Source: Scenedesmus sp. ARA3 (taxonomy: Eukaryota; Chlorophyta; Chlorophyceae; Sphaeropleales; Scenedesmaceae). From it: a stretch of DNA of 64,000 nucleotides. This document shows positions 1 through 12,403 of the stretch, in pieces. The stretch spans positions 7,533 to 71,532 of the forward strand of contig RWJK01001941.1 of assembly GCA_004335835.1 (NCBI GenBank), given 5' to 3'. The notes below the pieces were generated by a model. The model was not told the origin of the DNA. It did not search any database and saw only the letters and a program-made list of their open reading frames with translations. The position numbers and the translations under genes are program-made. The first letter of the stretch is position 1; the number at the start of each line of letters is the position of its first letter.

Positions 1-88
1 GCCCTCTCCCCTTGGCTGATGCCATACGCGAGTATGCTACACTCGATATCCGCGAACTATGTCTGCTGCGGCCATCCCAGGCACTCAC

Positions 89-2323
89 CGCCTCAAAGGG
101 CGTGCGCCCCACCAGCAGCTCATAGGCCAGCACGCCAATCGACCACACGTCCACCTTGCAGGTGTACCACTTCTGCGGGTTCTGCTTGTGGTCCTGCGGG
201 TGCTGCTTCACGGGGCAGTCCAGGATCTCAGGCGACAGGTAGTCAATGGTGCCCAACCTGCAGGACAGCATATGGATTTGCTTTAGCACATGCACAGGGC
301 GACTGCGAGAAGGGACGACTGAAAAGCCTACATCAGCACGCAAGCAAACGAACTAGGATGTGCCCATGCTTTACGACCCTGCTTTACGCTGCGAGCTGCA
401 CAGCATGGCTGTGCACAACGCGCGCTGTCCATTGCCGTACTACAGGACACAACCATGCAGCACGCCCCTCCACTCAAGCCATCTGACGGCACAGCGACCT
501 GTTTGCGTCCGTCCAAACTCACCGCGTGTTGGCCACCTCATAGCTGGAGTGTATGCTGAGCCCAAAGTCTGCCAGCTTGATCTGGTAGCTTGTAGTCAGC
601 AGGATGTTCTCAGGCTTCACGTCACGATGGATCATGCCCTGCATGCACCGCAGCATTCACCGCAGCAGCAGCGTGAGCACGTCACCAGCTCACAACACAT
701 GCTGCCCTGTCCAGATGTCAGCTAAAAACCTGCAGCCTACGGAGATAGAACAGGCAGCATTCACAGCAGCCAGTGTGCCTGTAGGCGGGCTGGTCACTTG
801 CAGGACTCAAGACTCACCAGCTCGTGGATGTAGTTGAGTGCTGACATGGTCGGCTCCAGAATCATGGGTACCACCACTCCTTCAGGCAGCCGCCCGCCAC
901 TCTGCTGCAGGAACGTGAACACATTGCCCTGCAGGACAGCAAGCACACCGATGCCTCAGCCAGGGGCGTCCAAGTGGCCGTCACTGCATACCAGCCAACA
1001 TATACCCACACGTACCGCGCGTAGTGATTGACGCAACATCATGTACAAGACAACACAACGTCACCAGCCCGCAGCCCACCTCTGGCGCCCACTCCAGCAC
1101 CAGGTAGATGTAGTCCTTGTCCTTCCAGGCAGCGTACAGCGCGATGATGCTGGGGTGGTTGAGCTGGATGTGCAGCCAGATCTCGCGCGCGATCTGGTGG
1201 CGCTCCATGTCGTTCAGCATCGTGCGGCGGTACAGCTTCAACCCCACAGTGATGCCGCTCTTGCGGTCCACCGCACGGTACACGCTGCTGATGTGGCCCG
1301 CGTAGAGTTTTGCACGGATGTCGAACGCTGCCAGCGACCTGACACACAGCAGCCATGAGACATGAAGTAAGACACATCAGCACCAGCGAAGGTTGAAATT
1401 TATACTTCTGTGCTTCATGAAGAATGCTGGACAGCTGCAGCTGCATCTTCAGTCACACGCTGGTCTCACTGCATGTGCAGCAGTTGCTGGCCGAGAGGTG
1501 CTGCAGCTGCGGATTGCTAGATGCAGTTCATCTGCATCTGATTTGACGTGCTGCTTGCTCTAATGCTCCCCGCAGCAACTGCTGTCACATGTAACATCAG
1601 CACACGCCAACAGCAGTCAGCTGCAGCTGCCGCAGTCTGCTTCCCCAACAGGGCAACATCATACACAGCTGCAGTTGTGACTCGCTGCTGTACGCTGCTG
1701 GTGCGCACCATGTGTCCTTGAGCATGGCTGCTGGGCAATGTTCGGCAACTGCAATCACCGAGCTGCAGGAAATCGCGGCAGCCAGGGAAAACAGCATCAG
1801 TCATTGTGCAAATGTTGACCATGTGGAGCATCTGCTGGTGACAGAAGAGTTTTGCTGCTGTGCGATAGCATGGATTGCAAAAGCAGCACTGCTTGCTCAA
1901 CAGACAGGGCTTCGGCTTCCATGCCCACCTCTCATTATCTGGGGCCGGCTGCTGCTGCTGCACATTGAGCTGCTGTTGCTGCTGTTCACTTGTGTCAGAC
2001 ATGTTGTGAAGCGCTGTATCCTGTGCGCACTGCTGCGTCTGCTGCTGTTGTAAGACCCCCATATGACCCTGATGGCCTGAAGATGTTGCTGCCGCAAAGC
2101 TGCAAACAGCGCAGAGGAGAGCACACCAGGCAGCGCACAGGTTCTGTTGATGTCGAGCATAAGACATCCTGCAAAACTACTGCATACCAACCAGATGATT
2201 CAGCCAGGAAGAGAATGAGGTGACACAACAGCAGCAGTAGCTCAGCAGCGGTGATGCTCTTGGCACAGCTCGCAGTGGCTGCACTCACCTGGACGTTGCT
2301 GGATTCTCAGGAGTGAAGCTCAT
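89..2323 (-). CDS. Aurora-like Ser/Thr protein kinase (3' partial)
   Basis: Five exons traced on the minus strand: 2323-2289 (ATG), 1338-1080, 928-818, 638-523, 257-89. All phases agree and give 230 residues; the C-terminal lobe lies beyond the window. A complete N-lobe and half of the C-lobe are visible: glycine-loop-like GHISSVYRA (about 25-34), candidate ATP-anchoring Lys46 in VGLKLY, Glu64, IHRDVKPEN with catalytic Asp141 and Asn146, and ADFGLS with Asp159. The APE-like segment reads DYLSPE and is followed by a Cys/Pro/Lys-rich insert ([13 protein letters not shown]) before [16 protein letters not shown]. This insert is seen in aurora-like kinases of green algae (CALK-type), hence the name; Aurora versus another AGC/CAMK branch cannot be settled without the C-terminus. 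The first exon is tiny and rests on a good GTGAGT donor and matching phase. No targeting signal is evident. Confidence 0.8.
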
Positions 2324-3477
2324 GCTTGTTCCTGCTGCTGCAGTTGTTGCTGCCTCATCTTGAGCACGCTGCCTTCCGCTGTTTGACTTGTTGCAGAATT
2401 GAAGAAACAAACAGGCATGACAAGCTTAGTAAGCAAGTGCTCAGCGGAGCAGCCCTGCTCTCGTAATGAGAACCACCACAGCAGTAGAAAGCAGCAACAG
2501 TATTGGTATTTGCAGGAAGCGCAAAGCAGCGAACTTTGTATGTTCATGTTTAGGAAGGCTGCTGCTGCATCTATGTTCTTGCAACGATTGCAGCTGCAGC
2601 CCTGGCTGTCGTCCTGCTCATGTCCGAGTCAGTTATGCCTTCACTGGCAGCGTGCCGGTGCCGCAGCAACATGCTTAAGCTGTTCATATTCACAGTAATA
2701 AGCTTCTGCTGCCCACAAGCTGCTCGTGCTGCCTGTCGCTCTTGCTGACGAGCTGCACTGCTTAGCACTGCGGATTGACCACAGCCACTCACAAAAGTTC
2801 CTTTAGGGCGTGTTTCATGTGCTTCTATCATTCATATCTGCTCCATCGCCGTCGGAGGCGTGCAAACAGACAGTCCGCAGGAGAAACAGCAAGAGTGGTA
2901 CGCAATGCAGCCGTTTTCAAGCAGAGCACAGCTCTTTTACCGACCCAAGGCAGTGTTTACAGTTGCAGCTCATATAATTCGTTGAAAACACGTAGCTTCA
3001 AATAATGGAAGGTTGACATTCAAGTCCAAACCCAGAACCCGTGTTACATCAGCACACAACCGCATCTTCAAAGCTTCATCGGCGATTCACGCTGTCTAAA
3101 AGGCTTACAAACATGTCGATTAAAAGCTCCTTGAACACTTTCGAAGTTAACACGCATCCAATGCTGCCATCCTGACAGCAGGCAGTACTGTACTGTGCTC
3201 AGCACATGAACAGCACCTCAGCAGTACACCCAGTACTGCCGCAACGCCCCTGCATCAGGCCACACAACATCCGTTTCCTGCCACAAGCACACACTTGGCG
3301 CCACCCGCCAAATCAACAGCAGGGCACACTGAAGCCTTCGCCGCCCATTTTTCTAGGCGCCCATGGGGGGCCAGCCACTGCAGCGGCTGCAGGCACGATT
3401 CTGCCTGCACAGATGTCGGAGCAGCATTGTCAGGCCCATCCCCTGCACAGCTGCATCAGCCATCATTTAGCCATCAT
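2324..3477. other. Intergenic, kinase 5' side / PLAC8 3' side
   Basis: Only short frames rich in Cys/Ser/Gln from CAG/CTG-rich DNA are seen; none shows a family motif or coherent splice sites. It should hold the kinase promoter (next to 2323) and the PLAC8 3' UTR (next to 3478). Confidence 0.5.
3044..3048 (-). terminator. Possible TGTAA polyadenylation signal of the PLAC8 gene
   Basis: TGTAA on the minus strand about 430 nt past the stop. TGTAA is the usual poly(A) signal in chlorophycean algae, but the pentamer is short and other copies occur nearby, so this is weak. Confidence 0.25.
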
Positions 3478-5944
3478 TTAGCGGTACATCTGCTGCTGCT
3501 GTGCTTGTGGGTAGCCGGCAGGCTGCTGCGGGTACCCAGCAGGCTGGCTTGGGTAGCCGGGCTGGGGGTAGCCGGGCTGGGGGTAGCCAGGCTGGGCATA
3601 CCCGGCAGGCTGAGGAGGGTACTGGTGGCCTGAGCAGCAGCAACACAAGAACGAGACGTTGTGCGCGCAGGCACATCAGCACTCCAGGATATGTCAAAGA
3701 CCCGAGGCAACATCTGCCGCACAACACAAGAGCCGTATGAATGTCCTTTTACTCAACAAGAGCAGGGCCTTCAACCACATGCGGTATCAACGTAATATAT
3801 GGTGGCCACATTGTGCAGGAAGCTCTTGGCATAGGTTGTAGATATGTTTCATAGCTCAGCGCACCTGTCTGGATCATTTGCACCGCTGGTGCCTGGCCTG
3901 GGCCGCCATAGCCGCCGCCTCCTGCCTGCCCCCCCCTGTTGTCCCTGATGTCCAACTCCTCCTTGTGCTGCGTCTGCATGCACGCGCACACGCTGCACGG
4001 CGAATGACGGCGGACAGCGGGCAGGACAGCACCCAATCAGGGTAAGAACGCAATGCAGTTGCCAACAAAATTGAAGCAGAAGCGCGTACAGCCAAACCGT
4101 CAACAACACAGTGAAGCATGGCTTCATGAGCACACTGCATGCCAATGCAGAAAGGCTTGGAGGCTGACCATCAGCCAGCTTAGCACAGCTTCTCTACGAG
4201 CTTGTTCTGCGTACTGCGTGCTGCACTGTGATGTTGCTCTTGCAAATGCTGCCTCTGAGCTGCTTGCTATGCCGGGCAACTGCATGGCTGTCCTGACGCA
4301 AGTACACTTGTGCTGCAGCGGATGGAAAAAAATGTGTCTATAAGCGCGCTCACGTGCACCACAGGATGTCTGCCACGCAGTCCAGCAGCTGCGCCAGGTC
4401 GTTGATCTCACCGCTGCCTGCAGGAAACAGGAGATAACACCAGCGTGCTGTGTGATGGCATGAACGTCTACAAGCCACATGGTGTTGCTTGTTTGCAGGA
4501 AACAGTCTGCCGACATGGTGCCGTTGGCTGCAAATAACCGAGACAAAGCTGCTGACTGCATGCAAGGACCGCTTCAGGAACCAAGTGGGCTGCCGCATGC
4601 CGTGCAACCGCCAGTGACATCATAGTTTTTGACAGCAAGCAGCTTGCAGGAAACAAACAGCAGAGCCGCTGACGCATGCTGCAGCTCACCTGTCAGGCAA
4701 GCCGCAATGGAGCAGATGCAGGCAAAGTACTGCATGGCAATCACTGCATACAACAGTTCACGACAGCCACAGCAAGCAGCAGCATTTGAGTTCACCAGGG
4801 TTGTGATCGAAGCCAGAAGGTGCTGGTGCATACAGTGTTCATTGAATGCCAGCTCAACGCCATGTGTGACACAAGGCCTTGCTCAATTATTGTGTAAACA
4901 TGTAGGGCATGGCATAAGCTATGCTCCTGCCTGTTGCCCATTTTATTCCTGCTGTGCCCATCTTGCTGCACTGCGCGGCAGGACAAGGCATGCATGTGTT
5001 GTGCAGCTGTGACGTCAGTGCTGTTCAGTGTCACGTACTGGTGCCGATGATGCAGTTGTCGCACTGCGTGTTCTGGATGCCCAGCTCATCCTGGATCATC
5101 CAGCGGGTGGAGGCCACCGACTGCGCAAAGCAGCAGGAGACCTGCAGCAGGCACGACAAAAATGGCGCACACAGGAGCAGCAAAGGTGAAAGGTTTATTG
5201 ACACACGGCGCAAAGCAGCAAAAGACACCTGCAGCAGGCACAGAGTCGAGGTACAGTACCAGTTGGCGCACGTAGCGCACATGCTCCTGCGCTTTACTCA
5301 ATCTTGTCATAATTAAGCTGCGCTTGCCTCCACGCACAGACAAAATGTACCAGGAAGCAGTGCTCACCTTCAGGCACAGGCAGGCTGTAGCAGAATGCCA
5401 CAATCACCCTTGGAGTGCTGGCAAGAGGAATATGCTGGGTAGCAGGATGCTGAAGTGCTTGTTACACACAGCTTACCTCCAAGCACAGGCAGAGCTCCGG
5501 GTTCTTCTGCTCGCCGCAGCGGCCGCTGCAGGGGCAGGCGCCATTGCAGCAGATGTACCTGCGAATGCCGCACAGCAGGTGGACATGCAGGGGTTGGGTT
5601 GCGCAGTGGTTCTCCACGTCATTTTGAAGTGAACGGGGCATGCTGTGCGCTATGACCCAGCAGATCCTGTAGTCAGGAGATACTGTATTGGATAACCGGC
5701 AAACAACGATGGAGGAATACTACTGTTTGTGCAGAGTTAGCGGTGCTCTGGGCTGCTCTGCCTGCTCCCCTGCTGACCTGGACATGTCATTGTACAGCGC
5801 CTGCTTGCGCAGGGTGTAGGAAGCGCAGTAGCTGCAGAACATGGCGAAGCAGCAGAAGCCTGGCCTGCTGACTGTCTGCGTGAGTGGCATCTGCCACACA
5901 CGAGGGTAGTTCTGCCTGCTCTGGAGTTTCTCATATTTGCTCAT
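3478..5944 (-). CDS. PLAC8-family cysteine-rich membrane protein
   Basis: Seven exons with continuous phase: 5944-5778, 5558-5477, 5141-5039, 4743-4690, 4417-4354, 3992-3865, 3629-3478; 249 residues. The architecture matches the plant PLAC8 subfamily of about 230-250 aa. The order is a start MSKYEKLQSRQNYPRVW, a Cys-rich hydrophobic stretch (FCCFAMFCSYCASY), LRKQALYNDMSRYICC, a CPCSGRCGE motif, CLCLE, SVASTRWMIQDEL, NTQCDNCIIG, a hydrophobic segment, GSGEI, and the closing CSVC-like motif read as CTVCACMQTQHKEELD. The tail is Gly-rich and then carries PGYPQ-type repeats, common in this subfamily. It is probably an integral or peripheral membrane protein; other PLAC8 members act in metal transport or organ-size control, but no specific role can be assigned. 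Intron 4 resolves to a GTACGT donor and a TATGCAG acceptor. The intron upstream of exon 3 holds a second, decayed copy of the exon-3 acceptor region (about 5195-5245). Confidence 0.93.
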
Positions 5945-6576
5945 TTTGGCTGGCAGGCTGCTGCTGGATCAGCGGCAAGCTGGGATCACTGGCTGTGCCG
6001 AAATCTATTGATCACGGGGAGTCCGCAAGTCTAGGCTAATGTACGTGTCAGAGCCCAGACTGAAGACAGCAGCACACTTGTCCGGGTATCTGCTGCTAAC
6101 TGTCGGAAGAAGTGTGTCAACTCAGCCCAGTGGCCTGATCCACGGGCCTTATCGGATCACGTTTGCAGATTCAAGGCGAGCGAGGGCTACCATTGATAGG
6201 AAGAAGCGTGTATCCTGCGCTCACCGGGAACCCTGGTCTAACAACACGGAAGCACTCACTGAAAGCCCTCTGCCTGCGTTCCAACGTATATTTTGACAGT
6301 GAAACGATGCATATCTCATTTAGGTGCTGTATTCTGGATCCAGCGCCCGCACTCCCTCCACTTTCTTGGACATTCCCTCACACCAAACTGGCAAGCAGCA
6401 GATGGTAGAGCTTGATTGCCGCTGACCTTCTCCAGCTACAGACACCTAAACACAATTCTTGATGATTTCATAAGCTGCACAAGTTGTTGGCTGGATTTGG
6501 TAGAGTACTGCTAATGCTGCTGCACAAGCAGCAGCATGGCCAGGCGCAGCAGCACCCCTAGCGGACAGCAACTACA
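5945..6576. promoter_or_regulatory. Divergent intergenic (shared promoter region) between PLAC8 and lipase genes
   Basis: The two start codons face away from each other across 632 bp. No long open frame with splice signals is seen. The interval must contain both promoters and 5' UTRs; no specific element was recognised. Confidence 0.5.
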
Positions 6577-9500
6577 ATGTCCACCCCGGTCATTGCTGCT
6601 GGGGCTGGAGCTCTGGGCTTCTACATGTGGCTGCGGCAGTGGCAGCAGTGCGGGTATGCAGGCGTGCAAGACCTGCCACTCCTGCCTGAGACGCACGCCA
6701 GGACAGAGGCGCCCCCAAACACATGGTCGGAGACGCTGTATCTGTTCAAGGAGGCAGTAAGGTCAGCTGATTGCTATAACTTTACCTAGAGAACCAGCAG
6801 CAAACGTGCCATCTGCAGTGTTGCTGCGGTGAACCGCCATGCTGGGGTGCCCTCAGCAGTGGAAGCATGTTTCCATGCGCAGCAGCTGTCACCTGTTGCC
6901 ACATGGCGCCATGTTGGATGCGAAATCAAGCCTGCAAACATCAGTCCTTCGGCACTTTCCTGAACGCAAGTTTACTCTGCTGGCACTTTAAACGTAACAA
7001 CATAACCACCCAACCCCTTGCATTCTAATGTACATTGCATGCAATGCAGCTGCAGGCAGCAAACAGACGTTCCTGCAAGTGCCCATAGTGTGCACGGTTC
7101 AGTACCAACACAGCGGCTGTCAGACCTATGCTTCTTATTAGCAGAATTGCACTCAAAAGGAGCGTTCATGTGCTGCAGGTACATGTATCAGGAGACCTTT
7201 GGAAAGTGGCATGCCATAGACCTGTTCTTCGGCCTCGCCTACCTCTCCCGGCGAGCAGCAGATGAGTACCCAGCAGCAGACATCGCAGCAGCAGGCCAGC
7301 CCCTGGCGACGCAGCACATGGCGACTGGAGCAACGCGCGCGCTGCTGCTGCAGCTGCAGCATGCACGGCGGTACATGCTGTACTGCCAAGGGCTGCGTCA
7401 CCACGGGCCGGAGCAGCAACGCAAGCACTGGCGAGACCTGCTGGGCTTGCGTGAGTGAACATTGTGTTTGCCGTTGCTGCACGTGACGATTGGCATGCCG
7501 CATGCTGAGGGTGACTGAGCCTCTCTCAGCCATGAGGCTGCCTTGAACTGGTGTTAAATCTCAAGCGAAGCTGGGCTGCTTGTTGTATGACGAGCATGCA
7601 GTTGGCTGGGTGGGCGGTAGCTGGGATAAGCAACTGTCGTAGCTGATTCAGTTATCTGCTGCTGCAAGCTTCAGCGTCTAGTCCCAGCGTCACACATATC
7701 GTCATGCCTGGTATGCCGCTCCCTCTGTTGTTACGCGTGTTGCAGTGTGTCCTCGCTGTGTTGCTCATGTTCCATGGGTTATGTTGGCTGTTGCTGCAGG
7801 TGAAGCGGACATCCTGGCTCACAACCCAGCAGCAGGTTTGCTGCGCCCTGCATATGCCATAGTCAAGGACACCACCACGCGCCAGGTCATACTGTGCGTG
7901 CGGGGCACGCACTCCCGCCAGGACATGTTCACTAGCCTCACAGGTGAGGCAACAGCTTGCAGGATTGCAGTGTATGCCTAAGCGAGGCTTAAGCCAGCTT
8001 GCAACACTGCAGTGTATGCCTACGTGACACTTGCAGTGGAGGCCAGGACATGTTCACCAGCCTCACAGGCAAGGCAGCAGCTTGCAGGACTGCAGTGTAT
8101 GCCTAAGTGACGGTTGCAGGAGTGTGGTTAATCTGCCTGCAGCGGTATTTTTGAGCTTGATGCGCCCAAGTTTGACCAGGAAGCCAGCTGTGGTTGGCCA
8201 GCAGTAGCTGTGCATGTGCCTTGCAGGAGACCCTTACCACCCTATCTGTGCTTGCAGGAGGAGCTGCAGAGCAACAGCGACCAGCCTGGCACATAGCATC
8301 ATGCCTTCTGTGTTGCTGCATCCCGGCTGCTTTTATCGCTGGCAGTCACAAGCTCTAGCTGCTGTACTGTCATGTTGCACTCGCAGGTGTTGTGAAGCCG
8401 CACCATGCCACGGCAGCGGCTGGTGGCGTGGTGCTCGGCTATAGCCATTTAGGCATGTCCATGACATCTTTTGCCTTCACTGTTATGCTGCACACACAGG
8501 CGTAGTGAAGCCGCACCATGCCATGGCAGCAGATGGCGGTGTGGTGCTGGGCTACAGCCACCTGGGCATGCTGGCTGCTGCGCGCTGGCTGATGGCTCGC
8601 ACGAAGCCCACACTCATCCAGGCACTGCAGGACAACCCGGGATATGAGCTGCGCATCGTGGGTGGGTGTCTCTGGTAAAGTACGGGTGTGTTTCAGGTTT
8701 TCGCGGTTCAGATGCTGTAGTTACAGCGCTGTTGGCGATCCAGCTGCTGGTCTGGGCAAACGCTGCATTATGGGAGCTGTCGTTTTCACTCAAGTCATGC
8801 GAAGCGGTGCCTTGCATGTATGGTTATCGTAACTGCCATCCCCACTGCCACCCAAACCCACTTATCACACCCAACCAATCCAACCTCATGTGTTGTGACC
8901 CTATGTTGTGACTGCAGGGCACTCCATGGGCGGCGGCACGGCTGCTATGCTCACAATGATGCTTCGGGAAAAGGTACCACCACTGGCTGGCGCAGAGGCA
9001 TGTGCCATCGCCTGTCCGGCCTGCATGACGCTGCAGCTGGCAGCAAGCTGCGCGCCGTTTGTTACGACGCTGGTGCATGGATGCGACATCGTGCCTACCT
9101 TCTCGACAGGCGCTATTGATGCGCTGCGGCAGGAGGTGCGAGACGCCGGCCGCCACGTAGCTTTCAGTGTACTGTCAGCACTCGCACGCTGCACCCACAG
9201 CTTGCACCCAGAGGAGTGCGAGCCCAGCACTTACGTCTCTCACACCTTCAGAGACAGAGTCCTCCTGAGTCACCAGGTATTCACTGTGGCGCAGTCGCCT
9301 GCGCACTGATGTAACTCTTCTTCTTCACAACAATTTACCTCAAACTTTCCAAACACGCAGGTCACGGAGTCCTCCTGGTTTGCAGGATTCCAGTCTGATG
9401 CAAGGCACCGCCTGGCCGCCAACTTCAGCAGCAGCCTGCGCCGCCTCACAACTGCAAGCCCACCTGGATTTTTAGCTGTTGCAAAGAAGCCTTGACACAG

Positions 9501-11531
9501 CACACACACAGCAATCACTCATGCTTTGCACCCGGAGCTTGCAAGAAGTGCTGTTGGCAACCACTGTCAAACCCAACACAATGCACTCAACTCTTTCCTG
9601 CAGGTGACGGAGTCTTCGTGGTTCGCTGAGTTCCAGTCTGACGCAAGGCAGCGCCTAGCTGCTAACTTCAGCAGCAGCTTGCGCGGCCTGCGCATGGGCG
9701 CAGCGGGCACGGCAGAGTGGACGCAGCGCGCCATCATACACACCGCAGCCACTTCGTTCAGGTGCGCACGAGAAACATAGAGGTATCTTGTTTATTAATT
9801 ATGGATAGTAGCCTCTGGGTGAGAGGAAGCACGGGCTGAATTGCAGACTTGTCAGAACAAGGTACTCCGGCATGTCATCTGTTGACAGCATTGGCGGGTG
9901 CTGGTAGTGTGCTTGTCCATACATCACTTTGATTACTACGGCTTTGTTTAATCGCGCAGCAACGAGCAGAGCTGCTTCTACTCTGCCACGCAGCTAGCTG
10001 CGCTGATGGTGTGCTGCAGCCACACAAACTCTGCTGATTTTCCAAATCGCGCCTGTTTTTTTTTGCTATCTGCACTCGACAGCTGACCTCGTGTGCGTAT
10101 CATCGTGCCTCTCTCTGTTTTCTGCCTGCAGCTCCTGCTACAGCCGCGCACCGCGGTCATGCTACAGCCGTGTCCCACACAAGCAGCTGCCAGCAGACGG
10201 CCCAGCAGCAGCAGCAGCAGCAGCTGGCGACGCTGCAGCCGGCGCAGGCACGCAGCGGCGCAACCTGTTCGCAGCGCTGCGCCTGCCGGGCGGCAGCCGC
10301 CGCACAGCAGCAGCTGCTGCTGCTGCTGGCGACGGCGAGGCTTTTGTTGATGCTGTGGGTGTTTCAGATTCTTCTGCATCTGAGCGCTCCTCTCTGTTGA
10401 AGCACAGCTCTGCAGCACTGTGGCTGAGGGGCTTGTACAGCGGCAGCAGCAGCAGCAGGTTGCGTTGGCAGGCTGGTGCTGCTGCTGCTGCTGGCAGTGG
10501 TTCTGAAGGCTTGCTGCTGCCAAATGAAGGGCAGCTGGGGGATGCTGCTGCTGGTGATGGCAGCTCAGGGGCAGCTGCGAGTGAGGCGGAGCTAGTAGAG
10601 AGAGCTCTAGAAGCTTGCCTCTCAGCAGCAGATGCAGGCCAGTATGGTACGCTGCCTGTCAGCAGCAGCAGCGGTCTGGCAAGCAATGGTTATCCCAGCA
10701 GCCGCGTGTCACCAGGTGGCAGTGCAGCACCAGCAGCAGCCGGTGGCAGCAGCAGCAGCAGCAGCAGGGGCAACAGGGGCAATACTGTAGCTGGTAACAT
10801 AGTGAAGGCAGCATCGCGTGCAGTGCTGCTGGGAAAGCGGCCAGCAGCGCCGGGCAAAAAGGACGACGACGCTGCAGAAAACTTCACCAGCAGCAGCGCA
10901 GCAGCAGCAGGCGGCGACTTTGCTGCCGCAGGCGCGGCAGCAGCAGCTGGCAGCGGCGCTGGCCTGCCTGTCTCGACTGCAGCAGCTGATGGCAGCGCTG
11001 CTGCTGCTGCTGCTGAGGGCCCTGGCTCTGTTTCATCTAGAGATGATGGCAGTGTAGAAGATGAGGCTCAAGTAGCAGCAAGCAGCGCAGGCAAGCCGCT
11101 ACCGCTGAGCTTGCGGCGCAGGGGCTGGGCATGGGACAGCGTGCTAGGCAGGGGCAGCAGAGGCTGGGTGACAGATGAGCAGGCGGGTAGTGAAGGGGGT
11201 GCAGCGGGTAAGGGCAGTGTGGTGCGGTATCTGGGGGCGACGGTGGGCAGTACCGGGCGGCTGGTGTTGCAGGGCACTGGGCAGCTGCTGAGAAGCAGTA
11301 CGGTGATGTTTCAGGGCTGCGCGGCGCCGCCTGGTGCTGCTGCTGCCGCCGCTGTCGCCGCCAATGCTGAGCAGCAGCAGCAGAGTGGCTTTGCGCAAGC
11401 AGCAGCAGCAGGAGGTCCCACAATGACTGCCCCTGGCAGCAGCAGTGACCTCATGCGCATGGAAAGGGACGCAGGTAACCCTTTTGCAGCTGCAGCTGCT
11501 GCTAGGCAGGCAAGCTGCAGCCAGGACCCTT

Positions 11532-11567
<36 letters not shown>

Positions 11568-12403
11568 CAACATCGGAAACAGATGACGACGATGACTGGG
11601 ATGGCGGCAGTGAGTCAGATCCTGATCTGTTTGATACGGAGCAAGCGCTGGGTTTAGGGTTCCAAGGCGATCAGCCTGCCATGCGTGCAAATATTTCTGC
11701 GCTCATGGCTGCTGCAAGCACTGGTGAGGGTGATGCTGCAGCCAGGGCACATAAGCAGGAGGCAGCTGCAGCAGAGCGGCTTCTGAGAGAAGCAGCGGGT
11801 GGTGGATCTGGGCCTAACCTGCACAGGCTGGCCCAGCAGCAGCAGCAGCAGCAGCAGCATGATGTGCCACTGCAGGCAGCCAGCCCTCTGCAGGAGCCGG
11901 AACCAGCAGCACATGCAGGCAGCAGTGAAGCAGCAGCAGCAGTAGGAAGCCACACCCAGCAGCAGCAGCAGCAGCAGCACTCTGAGGGCGTTGGCGCAGA
12001 CAAGGAGAAGGCAGCAGAGCGGCTGGCTAGGCGGCAGATGTACCCAGCTGGCCGAATCCTGCACTTCCTGCCTGCAAGTGTGGTGGCGGCTGCACATGCT
12101 GACAAGGTTGGCGGGAGCAGCGGCGGCGGCGCAGCAGAGTGCAGCGGTCAACAGCAGCAGCAGCAGCAGCGGCAACTGCCGCGGCTGACGGCTGTTTCTG
12201 GTACAGCTGGGCTGGGTGACAACTATGTGCTGCTGGAGGTGGCTGATGTCGAGGTTTACGGCCGCATGCGGCTCAACCCTGCGATGGTGCGGGACCACTT
12301 CATCCCTTCGTACCTCAAGGCGGTTGACAATGTGATTGGGCAGCTCATGATTCAGATCGGCAGTACCACTGCAGATGGCGTGGGCGAGGCGCTGTGTGTA
12401 TGA
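6577..12403 (+). CDS. Class-3 lipase (diacylglycerol-lipase-like) with giant low-complexity insert
   Basis: Seven exons: 6577-6761, 7179-7450, 7800-7943, 8500-8661, 8918-9276, 9604-9761, 10132-12403. Phases agree throughout; 1183 residues. The N-terminus is hydrophobic (IAAGAGALGFYMWL), a likely membrane anchor. The lipase_3 fold follows: RPAYAIVKD, VILCVRGTHSRQD (oxyanion strand), GVVLGYSHLGM, the nucleophile elbow GHSMGGG (Ser257), and LVHGCDIVPTFS (candidate Asp311). The expected catalytic His lies near the C-terminus in MVRDHFIPSYL (His1149), after YPAGRILHFLP and the conserved LLEVADVEVYGRMRLNP. Between them, residues about 430-1080 are runs of Ala, Ser, Gly and Gln. The family hydrolyses sn-1 esters of diacylglycerol or related lipids, usually at membranes. 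Introns 3, 4 and 5 carry decayed copies of adjacent exons. The last exon is one 2.27-kb open frame. Confidence 0.9.
8041..8106 (+). repeat. Decayed copy of lipase exon 3 end plus donor
   Basis: Nearly identical to 7918-7983 (the end of exon 3, its donor and the first bases of intron 3). In the copy the donor reads GCAAGG instead of GTGAGG, so it is probably not used. Confidence 0.85.
8387..8466 (+). repeat. Partial copy of lipase exon 4
   Basis: Starts right after a CGCAG acceptor and matches the first ~75 nt of exon 4 (8500 onward; VVKPHHA…GYSHLGM). It then diverges and has no donor. Confidence 0.85.
9361..9448 (+). repeat. Partial copy of lipase exon 6
   Basis: Preceded by CGCAG and parallel to 9604-9690 (VTESSWFA, RLAANFSSSLR). 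The frame then runs to a stop with no donor; the 9604-9761 copy has a donor and is taken as the exon. Confidence 0.85.
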
